64,000 nt of DNA from an uncultured Bacteroidales bacterium (GTDB lineage Bacteria; Bacteroidota; Bacteroidia; Bacteroidales; Paludibacteraceae): NCBI GenBank assembly GCA_937885465.1, contig CAKZZM010000025.1:1-64000 (forward strand), read 5' to 3'. Each line of letters opens with the position of its first letter. The first letter of the stretch is position 1. This document shows, piece after piece, positions 47,701 to 54,135 of this stretch. Below the pieces are notes generated by a model. The model was not told the origin of the DNA, did not search any database, and saw only the letters and a list, made by a program, of their open reading frames with translations. Made by a program: the position numbers and the translations under genes.

Positions 47701-48096
47701 TACTGTACGGCGGAGGACGGCAGCGAGACAACCTATCGTATTCTCTTCCTTTATTCAGACCTCAACACCGCCGGCGAACCTACTTCTAACGATTGCCTCT
47801 TCAAGCGTGTTGCCGGCTCCGGGCAGTTCCTCGCTGCAACGAACAGAAAGGGCGTGACGGTGGCAGTATATGACATGTACGGACATCGCCTTGCATACGC
47901 TGAGGTACCGTGCTGCGACGCTAACAATATGCAACTCACCACCGATGCGTTCGGGCAGACCGTTCTCAATAATGTCGCGTCTGACCAAGACGGCGTGCTG
48001 CTCGATATCGGCGGCCATGTAAAGACCTTCTTCTATGTGTTCTACGATAGTCAGGGAAGGAAAGTGGCATCGGGTAAGTTCGGACAACGGCTGTAA
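38731..48096 (+). CDS. Giant secreted protein with about 30 cadherin-like beta-sandwich repeats
   Basis: A 3121-residue protein in one uninterrupted frame. Signal peptide 1-24 (ending VVADAQ). Residues about 25-265 start LPNANFEDWSG and match the PCMD (putative carbohydrate metabolism) fold. Then about 30 tandem units of 75-95 residues, each beginning L-x-x-I-x-(V/L)-(N/D)-G-x-x-(I/L)-x-G-F and ending in a strand such as ITVTAEDGTTKTYTINF; this is the cadherin-like beta-sandwich type of Bacteroidetes surface proteins. A second PCMD-like domain interrupts them at about 1546-1760 (HLDFSGDWVKA). The last 110 residues end with a sorting-like segment (FYVFYDSQGRKVASGKF). It is probably a long extracellular fibre or adhesin, possibly glycan-binding; the ligand is unknown. 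No class A-F repeat is inserted in it. Confidence 0.8.
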   Translation: MKKFLLHSLLFFLLFAVSVVADAQQLPNANFEDWSGTQFDGNIQPASWNYSNVEQVGFKFNFAHRETGRSGYCAMVQNQSVGAAGITETTPGYFTLGTPWQYLSGLNVSGASGGTDGGISFAYRPDSMYVWIKRTGSAVANENFGILFYSWKGTAQGSKYLSKSGSDCTSTGSHTNEESDIRQAMDANSCGTTTKATQVAEGFYFEKKEYSNWTQIKVPIYYMNDEVPQKCNVIFSSAGYPNFRTSTGLNVGNSLYVDDVTLVYSSKIQHLYIGGKEWKGFDPNSTAEQTYSVGRTTDMPEIYAVRGEGTLTNMRGTKVTCPGRKLTGSEISINYGQVDGTPTVITVTAPDGSSTTTYTIKMVQDPSDNPRLNSILVNGEAISGFNAYVGTYNVALPYGTTDAPTVSYVFAEDGQTAVITQPASTDGTATIVVTAPDGTTKMTYTVNFSVALLADNTLQDIKVNGESLSDFNPTLTTYRVELPLETTTMPTVEAVSAYPAGEQTITYTAPDVIDNGQYRISVTTPGNQTAKVYKLNFKITASTNSRLQDLQMGGYISYFSPNNTTYYVSLPLGVTTLPEITYEKGDSYQTVSIESIDGVEGTIRVIVTAASGDQTVYKIICSAEKSSVSHLDNIYLDGEPLSGFLSDVYQYRDTLAVGSSVVPTITYDKGDEFETVQINYGGINATTRIFVTAGDGSTSLYEITFIVELADVATLDSIYIGGVPVDGFSPDVTEYYISLPQGTAELPAVAWVQHDEWQTVSARSGGVNGDYKITVRSQTGNTVVYVLHFSVTTSANTTLSAVYFDGTAFADFDPAVREYDITLAEGVSVLPTVTFDAAESSQKTVRTVEGTTCTIRVIAESGAVGTYVFRFTILKSENAFLNGITLVYIDGEDTTRVPLDGFERETFVYNVVLTTAICPGIEVEKDPTQQVMITKPVATGEARIVVTPESGAPNTYIIRFTSSVLPQLSAIYADGVLISGFNPAVTDYEVTYTDALPVITFEKSAADIAVTAVTAGTTTKLYVKVSDGEQVYTITCSRLLSGDATLRSISINGSQVAGFSSDILDYDYPLTDDTYPLVTYERNNSEQHVVAGLASQYVYSIVVVAADGASKTYNIHYQTSASEDATLLSLSLDGVDMLGEFDADFVLARLIEKGADLPVLTYTKREGQTVSASKTSRLQQQVIVVAESGASLTYTVNYAEQSETNALLRDIRMLVGGRWQSVQDFDKNTFTYNVTLPWRTASAPCIWAVQDKPNQEVTINYGAANGATTLHVLAEDGQTQDYTINFSVTKSANTRLAGLTIDGDEQNVDETDLTFDVPFGTTEPYELSFEKAEAEQYIEYVAAPIDGVTKIIVTAENGDKRTYSIRYNVLQPQGENKILTIHYCYLTAGGETINDEMVPVPGENVVSLPYGAQSFTVTSVDKNYDEQSVVFYNGGIRRGATIMVYANRDNEASITYTIKPQMPEFEAAGKLQDLKFKGTTVPNFRPDVYNYMINVTEQPATADFTCTAYNGATVTPSDIDATKKQITFAVEGGETYSVCWFYLDNPHLDFSGDWVKAAKGNGYKPDATWKVPADYSTGYDWNIFSLSFTYSTGKEVVQGGNNGVTLSTLRGASMNGSMPGMMTQGTMAVSLTSNGNSTSSMTYNASTGVQFRNSPERFALDYRPLSATGISDWSWIVTLSNGSSHKNTTYSGNYNSLGTLATAAKNLDYGSLGAISKITVTLNSCGTENAKDVGGSTIRESSIIMQNLRFIYNSELTAATADGVAMTKSGNTFTLDVDESYVGVPALKFTGAVHDQMQTIEWLNDGEWVNGKLTAMVTNYGENSSDNTVYTVVLQRPAVTSLSYTADFGTYPVTISGDTTYINMPFGVKAMPDFTITPASVHQNFDVTGNGKAITVKVTAEDGSTKTDVYVFRETRTSDATLQAIAAASLTPAYDPEVTDYTITAAAMPEVTFFKQRTDNDEEVGQTVDIRYTESGATLLVTSADGSAQQTYNIAFTKTTETTNAMLTGIALNLEDLTTFAQSTYEYEVEPSENVSFAKEFAADDVVETLTDSSVVIALSGSEEHTYTLRYPTELSANADLADIKLNGESYTAFLPVQTTYEYETDEQVDVEFVLAEDVQSMVVGFSVSADIRRFTAVVTAENGATKTYTFTLMPVSDNNSALADILVDGQSLADFYPDKLTYTYTIPTASPKQAEPPFPSVAYALGQESQTVTIEPAVVLGDTTRLIVTAENGVDYREYKVVINAEPSHSADLENIIINGESVSGFKPSRTNYSMQVFGDELTVDYATVDPFQTVTVSSSEEGVILTVTAQDGTSKQYEVEIWKAAQSNNANLADISIDGLTISAYGEMKEIEVEPFNEKTYTYRIPLHKNEQIPDISATLQEDAQTIEIIDNDLTKIIRVTAEDGTTQNDYRIIFVVEQSSNVYLQMIYLNGDSLQGFAPEITSYTYALPLGVRELPLVDAMKQEAEQKLAEPETEGMETRLKVTAEDGAQLTYTITFAYTLSDADTLLGIYEGSELIEGFRPDSFDYSFVLPMGVRTVPALDAEPADRWQTVTMETTVTGMQTRYRYTVVSESMRKNVYNVVYEIQRSDVDTLQSVRLDSRALAGFDADTTDYYITLPYGTETLPTVSFDKGDEYQDTASVWVGNDCRITVISESGKQRIYTLHFEFAKSSNALLTNIYADGKPIADNFDPEQESYIIVLPYGTTNSPTITYSKAEEEQRVDLSMMFGVVVISVTAADGVTTHSYLIGFDYALSQEAHLAGIMLNEQPLPGFKEDVFEYEVSLPYGTTALPSLDYTPADESAKVELDFGEKTITIEVTSADGEHVYEYVINFVIERSPIDYLTDISLKGKTIEGFHQDTLEYKIEYPVGSTDADFIHVEDVTYTKGDESEMVSISDNDGVITIVVTADNQTNVRVYLIRQTILKRSNSLLSGIMLNGTPYSEFSDSVFSYEYLLFEGELIPTIEAVAQDSTAEVSVTIGNIGEETVIYCTAEDGSETTYRILFLYSDLNTAGEPTSNDCLFKRVAGSGQFLAATNRKGVTVAVYDMYGHRLAYAEVPCCDANNMQLTTDAFGQTVLNNVASDQDGVLLDIGGHVKTFFYVFYDSQGRKVASGKFGQRL

Positions 48097-48275
48097 GAAA
48101 AACCGCTTACGCCCCGTAAGAAAAATCGCTTACGCCCCGTAAGAAAAATCGCTTACGCCGTAAGAAAGGATGCGAGCCTGCAAAATCATGCAGGCTCGCA
48201 CTGCATATATAGCAGTGTATATCCAAATATTTATTAAACGGCGTTTAAACGGCGTTTAAATGGCGTTTAAATGCA
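48095..48275. repeat. Palindromic tandem arrays after the giant gene
   Basis: Three 23-25-bp units holding CTTACGCCCCGTAAG hairpins (48098-48165), then a perfect hairpin GCGAGCCTGCA / TGCAGGCTCGC (48172-48199) that may act as terminator, then four GGCGTTTAAA units with a 12-bp period (48238-48275). No gene lies in 48097-48508. Confidence 0.8.
48172..48199 (+). terminator. Candidate terminator hairpin of the giant gene
   Basis: An 11-bp stem GCGAGCCTGCA/TGCAGGCTCGC with loop AAATCA, 75 bases after the stop codon. No strong T run follows, so a rho-independent role is not certain. Confidence 0.5.
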
Positions 48276-48348
48276 TTTTAATATTCATTATTCATTTTTC
48301 CGATTGCATTTTTTTTATTTTTTGCTTTTATATGTTAAAAAATAGCAG

Positions 48349-48356
48349 TAATTTTG
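48349..48356 (+). promoter_or_regulatory. Candidate -7 element of gyrA
   Basis: TAATTTTG, matching TAnnTTTG. The nearest TTTG (48321-48324) is 24 nt upstream, longer than the usual 19-20; TTTT at 48326-48329 has the right spacing. The same GCAG-TAAnTTTG context precedes the giant gene and the GH28 gene. Confidence 0.45.
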
Positions 48357-48377
48357 TATGATTAGTAATATAGTGGA

Positions 48378-48451
48378 GAACGCCTCCGAGCGTTCTGATA
48401 GTGGAGAACGTCTCCGAACGTTCTGATAGTGGAGAACGTCTCCGAACGTTC
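48378..48451. repeat. Class A triplet in the gyrA leader
   Basis: Copies at 48378-48395 (GC variant), 48406-48423 and 48434-48451, 28-bp period, between the -7 element and the gyrA start. Confidence 0.85.
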
Positions 48452-48508
48452 TGACTTAAAATTTTGTTATATAGAAACTAAGCAGTTATTGTTAATAATT
48501 GTGCCAAT

Positions 48509-51124
48509 ATGATAGAGAACGATAGAATTTTGAAGGTTAATATTGACGAGGAGATGCGCACCTCGTATATTGACTATTCGATGAGTGTAATTGTCAGTCG
48601 TGCCTTGCCTGATGTTCGCGACGGCTTCAAGCCGGTGCATCGTCGCGTCTTGTTCGGAATGAACGAACTGGGTAATACGAGCGATAAACCGACGAAGAAG
48701 TCGGCTCGTATTGTGGGTGAGGTTATGGGTAAGTATCACCCTCATGGCGACAGCAGTATTTATGGTACTCTTGTTCGTTTAGCTCAGCCGTGGGCTATGC
48801 GTTATCCGTTAGTTGACGGTCAGGGTAACTTCGGCTCTGTTGACGGGGACCCCCCTGCTGCCATGCGTTATACGGAGGCACGCCTCTCTAAGTTGGCGGA
48901 GGAGATGCTTCGCGACATAGAGAAGGATACGGTGGATATGCAACTGAACTTCGACGATTCGCTTCGCGAGCCGCTCGTGTTGCCGTGCCGTTTCCCGAAC
49001 CTGCTCGTGAACGGCGCGAGCGGAATAGCGGTAGGTATGGCGACGAATATGCCGACGCATAACCTCGGCGAGGTTATTGACGGATGCATCGCTTATATAA
49101 ATAACCCCGACATCGATGTGGCGGGGCTGATGCAGTATGTCAAGGCTCCCGACTTCCCGACAGGAGGTACGATCTACGGCATAGGCGGCGTGAGAGAGGC
49201 TTACGAGACGGGGCGCGGAAAGGTAGTCATCCGCTCTAATGCCGATATCGAAACAGAAGAGAACGGCAGAGAGAGAATACTGATTACCGAATTGCCTTAC
49301 GGCATTGTGAAGGCCGACCTGGTGAAGGCTATCGCCGACCTCGCTAACGAGAAGAAGATTGAAGGCATAACAGGCATCAGCGATCAGTCGAAACGCGATA
49401 TTCGCATTATCATCGATATTCGCCGTGATGCCAATGCGCAGGTGGTGCTGAATAAATTGTATAAATTTACGGCGTTGCAGTCATCGTTCTCGGTGAATAA
49501 TATCGCCCTCGTTAAGGGTCGCCCGATGTTGCTCACTCTGAAAGACCTGATTGCCAACTTCGTGGAGCACCGTATGGATGTGGTGACGCGCCGTACGCGC
49601 TTCGAGCTGAAGAAGGCGGAGGAGAGAGCGCATATCTTAGAGGGCTTGATCATCGCCGTAGATAATATCGACGAGGTCGTTCGTATCATCCGTGCTTCCC
49701 GCACTCCCGCTGAGGCGCAGACTAACCTGGAGCAGCGGTTCAATCTCGATAATCTGCAGTCGCGTGCCATAGTGGATATGCGCCTGTCGCAACTGACGGG
49801 TCTGCGTATCGAGGAGTTGAAGAAGGAGTACGAGGAGATAGAGGCATTGATAGCACATCTGAACGAACTGCTCGGTAACGAGGCGTTGCGCTATGACCTT
49901 ATCAAAGAGGAGCTGCAAGAGATAAAAGATAAGTATGCCGACGAGAGAAGGACGAAAGTGGTGATGATGGCATCGGAGTTCAATCCGGAGGATATGTATG
50001 CCGACGACGATATGGTCATCACCATCTCTCACCTCGGTTATATCAAGCGTACGGCACTTGCCGAGTTCCGCCAGCAGAACAGAGGCGGCGTAGGCGCAAG
50101 AGGGTCTGCCACGAGAGATGAGGACTTCATAGAGTATGTGCACACCGCCTCGATGCACTCGACGATGATGTTCTTCACCGAGCGCGGACAGGTCTATTGG
50201 CTCAAGGTATATGAGATACCTGAGGGCAATAAGGCATCGAAGGGACGCGCTATTCAGAATATGATCAACCTGCAGACAGGTGATAAGGTTTGCGCCTTCA
50301 TCAATGTGAAGGGCTTGCAGGACGAGGAGTTCGTTAACTCGCATAACCTCGTCTTCCTCACCAAGAACGGCTTGATAAAGAAGACCTCGCTGGAGCAGTA
50401 TTCGCGTCCGCGTACCAACGGTATTATCGCTATCAGTCTGCGTGAGGACGATGCTCTGATACGCGTGGCTATGACTGACGGCGAGTCGGAGATACTGGTT
50501 GCTTCAAGGCAAGGTAAGGTCGTTCGCTTCAATGAGAGTACGGTTCGCGCTATGGGTCGCGGCACCTCCGGCGTTCGCTCCATAACACTTGAAGAAAAGG
50601 ACGATGCTGCGATTGGCATGGTTTGTGTCTCTAAGGGTACAGAGGAAACGATACTCGTCATCTCGGAGAAGGGCTTCGGTAAGCGCACTGCCCTCGATGA
50701 TGAGAACGGCGAGCCTATCTACCGCATCACCAACCGCGGCGGTAAGGGCGTGAAGACGATGGCACTCACCGACAAGACCGGACTGCTCATAGGCATCGAT
50801 GCCGTGACCGACGAGAGCGACCTGATGCTCGTTAATAAGTCAGGAACGGTGATCCGCATGCCGATAAGCGATATACGCGTTATGGGAAGAGCCACGCAGG
50901 GCGTCAAACTGATTGACCTGCAGAAGAGGCAGGACTCAATAGCCTTCGGCTGCATCGTCCCGAAAGAGGAAGAGCAGGAAGGAAACGCAGAGGAAAAGGC
51001 AGAAGTAACGGCAGAGGGCGTTCCGGTAGTGGAGAACGTCTCCGAACGTTCCGACGGTAGAGACGGTGTTCTTCACCGTCTCTCAAAAGTGGAGAACGCC
51101 TCCGAGCGTTCAGACTTAAAATAA
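48509..51124 (+). CDS. gyrA: DNA gyrase subunit A with repeat-coded C-terminal tail
   Basis: An 871-residue GyrA, which cuts and rejoins DNA in the gyrase heterotetramer. Active-site Tyr121 lies in [22 protein letters not shown] (75-86) is the quinolone-resistance region. The beta-pinwheel C-terminal domain carries the GyrA box [10 protein letters not shown] (about 518-527). After the normal acidic end ([14 protein letters not shown]), the last 29 or so residues ([31 protein letters not shown]) are translations of class A, B and A repeats at 51034-51111, so the protein has acquired a repeat-coded tail and its stop just beyond. Confidence 0.95.
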   Translation: MIENDRILKVNIDEEMRTSYIDYSMSVIVSRALPDVRDGFKPVHRRVLFGMNELGNTSDKPTKKSARIVGEVMGKYHPHGDSSIYGTLVRLAQPWAMRYPLVDGQGNFGSVDGDPPAAMRYTEARLSKLAEEMLRDIEKDTVDMQLNFDDSLREPLVLPCRFPNLLVNGASGIAVGMATNMPTHNLGEVIDGCIAYINNPDIDVAGLMQYVKAPDFPTGGTIYGIGGVREAYETGRGKVVIRSNADIETEENGRERILITELPYGIVKADLVKAIADLANEKKIEGITGISDQSKRDIRIIIDIRRDANAQVVLNKLYKFTALQSSFSVNNIALVKGRPMLLTLKDLIANFVEHRMDVVTRRTRFELKKAEERAHILEGLIIAVDNIDEVVRIIRASRTPAEAQTNLEQRFNLDNLQSRAIVDMRLSQLTGLRIEELKKEYEEIEALIAHLNELLGNEALRYDLIKEELQEIKDKYADERRTKVVMMASEFNPEDMYADDDMVITISHLGYIKRTALAEFRQQNRGGVGARGSATRDEDFIEYVHTASMHSTMMFFTERGQVYWLKVYEIPEGNKASKGRAIQNMINLQTGDKVCAFINVKGLQDEEFVNSHNLVFLTKNGLIKKTSLEQYSRPRTNGIIAISLREDDALIRVAMTDGESEILVASRQGKVVRFNESTVRAMGRGTSGVRSITLEEKDDAAIGMVCVSKGTEETILVISEKGFGKRTALDDENGEPIYRITNRGGKGVKTMALTDKTGLLIGIDAVTDESDLMLVNKSGTVIRMPISDIRVMGRATQGVKLIDLQKRQDSIAFGCIVPKEEEQEGNAEEKAEVTAEGVPVVENVSERSDGRDGVLHRLSKVENASERSDLK
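51034..51111 (+). repeat. In-frame A-B-A repeats at the gyrA 3' end
   Basis: Class A 51034-51051, class B 51056-51085 (loop TTCTT), GC-variant class A 51094-51111. The reading frame VENVSERSD is the same as that used in the flippase insertion. Confidence 0.9.
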
Positions 51125-51180
51125 GGCTTTAAGCACGGCGTATTCGCTGAGAAATATAAATAACAAAAAAATCTGATGAT

Positions 51181-52428
51181 ATGAAAAAGATTTCAGTTAT
51201 GCTGATGTTGGTGCTGATATGCACCACCGGCTTCGCGCAGAAGAAGTTAGTGTCGTCTGCCAAGAACAAAGCATCGAATACCGAATCACCTGATTTCGCC
51301 GGAGCGCGTCAGGATATTCAGGCAGCATTAGAGAACGAAGAGACAAAGGATCAAGCGAACACTTGGTTCGTGGCAGGCTTGATAGGTTATAAGGAGAATG
51401 AGTATTATATGCTGCAGTCGCAACTCGGTCAGACCAAAGATGACGGGAAAGTAGGTGAGGCAGTGGTGGAGAGCTATAACTATTGGCTTCGTGCCGACGA
51501 GATTGCTATGACCCCCGTGCTCGACAAGAAAGGTAAAGAGGTGGTGGATACGAAGATGCGCAAGCAGATAGCCGACAAGATGGCGGAGTACTATCGTATG
51601 CAAGACCTCGTTAAGTATGGTATCTACCTCAACGACAAGCGCGACTATGCTACCGCTTACGATGTGTTCATGATGCACCTCAATATCCCCGACCTGCCTA
51701 TGATGCAGAGCGAGAAGTATCAGAAAGAGATGAAGAAAGATACTATCTACATGCAGTATAAGTACTATGCGGGTATGTTCGCCACGCAGAGCGGTAAGCA
51801 CAAGGAGGCGATAGATATCTTCGAGTCGATGAAGGACGGCGACTATGAGGCCGTTACAATCAACCAGTTCCTCTATCAGGAATATGTGGAGATGAGAGAT
51901 ACTGCCAACTTCGTGAGAGTGCTGCAAGATGCAGTGGGTAAGTTTCCGCAGGAGCCGTGGTTCTTGCAGAACCTGATCAACTATTACATCTTCTCCGGTC
52001 AGGAGTCTCAGGCTATCGAGTATCTGAATAAGGCTATAGAGATGGAGCCTAATGTGGCACAATATCACTTCATTATGGGTAACCTGTATGAGCGTTCCGA
52101 GCGTTTCGAGGAAGCACTTGCAGAGTACGACAAGGCTCTCGCCATCAACCCCGACTATGCTGAGGCATACGGCGGCAAAGGGTATGTGTTCGCACGCCAG
52201 GGTGATGTGGTAGGCGAGAAGGCCGCTTATATTCAAGATAGTAAGGCTTATAAGGCTGCCCTTGCCGAGCAGAAAGAGTTCTATCGTAAGTCGGTACCGT
52301 TCTATGAGAAGGCACACGAGATTGACCGTGAGAACATGGATTTCGTTCGCGCACTCAAATCACTCTATTATCGCTTGGATATGGATGATAAGAGAGCCGC
52401 ACTGATTGAAGAAATGAATAACTATTGA
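51181..52428 (+). CDS. Secreted tetratricopeptide repeat protein
   Basis: A 415-residue periplasmic protein with a signal peptide (MKKISVMLMLVLICTTGFAQ). TPR helices are clear at about 275-345 (YLNKAIEMEPNVAQYHFIMG, FEEALAEYDKALAINPDYAE). It follows gyrA by 56 bp and overlaps the next gene by 1 bp. It may scaffold the polysaccharide export machine encoded downstream; this is inferred from position. Confidence 0.75.
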   Translation: MKKISVMLMLVLICTTGFAQKKLVSSAKNKASNTESPDFAGARQDIQAALENEETKDQANTWFVAGLIGYKENEYYMLQSQLGQTKDDGKVGEAVVESYNYWLRADEIAMTPVLDKKGKEVVDTKMRKQIADKMAEYYRMQDLVKYGIYLNDKRDYATAYDVFMMHLNIPDLPMMQSEKYQKEMKKDTIYMQYKYYAGMFATQSGKHKEAIDIFESMKDGDYEAVTINQFLYQEYVEMRDTANFVRVLQDAVGKFPQEPWFLQNLINYYIFSGQESQAIEYLNKAIEMEPNVAQYHFIMGNLYERSERFEEALAEYDKALAINPDYAEAYGGKGYVFARQGDVVGEKAAYIQDSKAYKAALAEQKEFYRKSVPFYEKAHEIDRENMDFVRALKSLYYRLDMDDKRAALIEEMNNY

Positions 52429-53324
52429 TGAAACTGAAAGTAATCTTACCTGCCCTCTTACCGCTTATTCTGCTTGCTTCGTGCGTTACATCGAGGAAAG
52501 TGAATATGCTGCAAGAGCCGAGCAAAACCATTGCTTCGTATGTAGATACCCTTTCTTATGAGGACTACCTCATAAGGAAGGGCGATAGGCTGTATATACA
52601 CATCTATTCCATCGACGAGAAGACATCTAACCTGCTGAACGAAGGAGTAAGCGGAACCAACAATAACTATTTGTTCTACTCTAATAACGCGCAGAACGGC
52701 GGCAGTAATATGGACCTATATACCTATGTTGTTGATGACGACGGGTATATCACCTTTCCTACCATTGACAAACTGTATGTAAGAGGTTTGACGACAAGGG
52801 AAGTGAAGTTCTTGTTGGAGGATCAGCTGTCGGGCATGGTGCAGACTCTCGGTAATCAGTCGATGCTATCAGCAGAGGTGCAGGTGGTGCAGCGGTCGTT
52901 TTCCATCATCGGTCCGCAGAAGAGCGGCAGATATTACTTGCAGAAAGAGAAATTGAACATATTCGAGGCACTCGCTTTGGCGGGTAACATAGGCGGCGAC
53001 TTCGCATATAGGTCTAAGGTGATGCTTATCCGTGAGATAGAGGACTCAGTATATGTCAAGACCTTCGACCTACGCTCGAAAGATATTATACACTCGGAGT
53101 TTTATTATATAGAGCCTAACGATGTTATCTATGTGAGGTATATGCCGGGTTATTCGTTTGGTCTGACGCATGTCACCTCAGTTATCGGCATAACGGCTTC
53201 TACAATATCCTTCGGTGTGTTCCTCTATACCTTGGGTAGAAATATCTACTATTGGATAGATAAGGCTGCTAATCCCGATAAGTATAAGGCACCTGCAATA
53301 ATGAAAGGAGGCGGCGGATTATGA
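52428..53324 (+). CDS. Wza-like polysaccharide export lipoprotein 1
   Basis: A 298-residue lipoprotein (LILLASC, Cys17) of the polysaccharide biosynthesis/export family, with YEDYLIRKGDRLYIHIYSID, then a SLBB-like region (SAEVQVVQRSFSIIGPQKSG). A hydrophobic C-terminal segment (ITASTISFGVFLYTLG, about 258-273) could cross the outer membrane as in Wza. ATG 52428 overlaps the TPR stop by one base. It should form an outer membrane export channel working with the Wzc-like kinase. Confidence 0.8.
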   Translation: MKLKVILPALLPLILLASCVTSRKVNMLQEPSKTIASYVDTLSYEDYLIRKGDRLYIHIYSIDEKTSNLLNEGVSGTNNNYLFYSNNAQNGGSNMDLYTYVVDDDGYITFPTIDKLYVRGLTTREVKFLLEDQLSGMVQTLGNQSMLSAEVQVVQRSFSIIGPQKSGRYYLQKEKLNIFEALALAGNIGGDFAYRSKVMLIREIEDSVYVKTFDLRSKDIIHSEFYYIEPNDVIYVRYMPGYSFGLTHVTSVIGITASTISFGVFLYTLGRNIYYWIDKAANPDKYKAPAIMKGGGGL

Positions 53325-54106
53325 AAAGGATAAAGACTATATATTCTGCGCTCTGCCACTTTGTGCTGTGTGCTTTGCTGCTCAGCGTCTTAACAGGTTG
53401 CTATTCTCACCGCGCCATAGGCTTCATGCAGGACAGGGACGACCTTCCGCATTATGAGCCGGAGCCCTATCAAGACTATCGCATCGCCATCAACGACGAG
53501 ATTATCTACCGCCTTATAACAATGGACGTGACGCTGTCGAAGGTACTGGCAGCATCATCTGCCAGCGGTATAAACCAGAATTACGGCGGACGGTCGTACC
53601 GCGTCTATTCCGATGGCACGATAGATATACCTTTCCTCCGCCCCGTGCATATCGAGGGACTGACGATAAAAGAGGCGCAAGACACGCTGCAGGCAGCCTT
53701 CCGAGAGTTGATACCCGATGCCGAGATCAAACTGACACTGCGTAATAAGCAGTTCTATGTGTTAGGTGATATAGGGCAGGGGACATATTATATAGATAAG
53801 GATAGGCTCACTATCTTTCAGGCGTTGGCGATGACGGGCGATGTTAACCAACTCGGTGACAGAAAGCATATACGCATCGTCCGCCCGCACGGGAACGACA
53901 AACCCGAGATACTGGAGTTCGACCTGAGAACGAACACTATCATTAAGAGTAAGTACTACTACGTCTATCCAAACGATGTTATCTATGTGAGTCGTGCCAA
54001 GGGCAGTTTCTATCGCGTAGCCAACTATGCCGCCTTCACCTCGCTCATAACATCGTCAGTATCATTGCTGATAACGATATTAACTTACACACAAGTGTTA
54101 CCATAA
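53321..54106 (+). CDS. Wza-like polysaccharide export lipoprotein 2
   Basis: A 261-residue paralogue of the preceding protein, lipobox VLTGC (about Cys27), YRIAINDEIIYRLITMD, and IKLTLRNKQFYVLGDIGQGT. It starts inside the previous stop (ATGA). The last codons and stop lie in a 23-bp tandem duplication (54082-54127). Two consecutive Wza-like genes before one Wzc suggest a hetero-oligomeric or alternative channel. Confidence 0.8.
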   Translation: MKRIKTIYSALCHFVLCALLLSVLTGCYSHRAIGFMQDRDDLPHYEPEPYQDYRIAINDEIIYRLITMDVTLSKVLAASSASGINQNYGGRSYRVYSDGTIDIPFLRPVHIEGLTIKEAQDTLQAAFRELIPDAEIKLTLRNKQFYVLGDIGQGTYYIDKDRLTIFQALAMTGDVNQLGDRKHIRIVRPHGNDKPEILEFDLRTNTIIKSKYYYVYPNDVIYVSRAKGSFYRVANYAAFTSLITSSVSLLITILTYTQVLP

Positions 54107-54127
54107 CTTACACATAAGTATTACCAA
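54082..54127 (+). repeat. 23-bp tandem duplication over a stop codon
   Basis: AACTTACACACAAGTGTTAC and AACTTACACATAAGTATTAC units (each 23 bp with the ends). The TAA at 54104-54106 is formed at the junction of the copies. Confidence 0.75.
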
Positions 54128-54135
54128 ATTAATCT

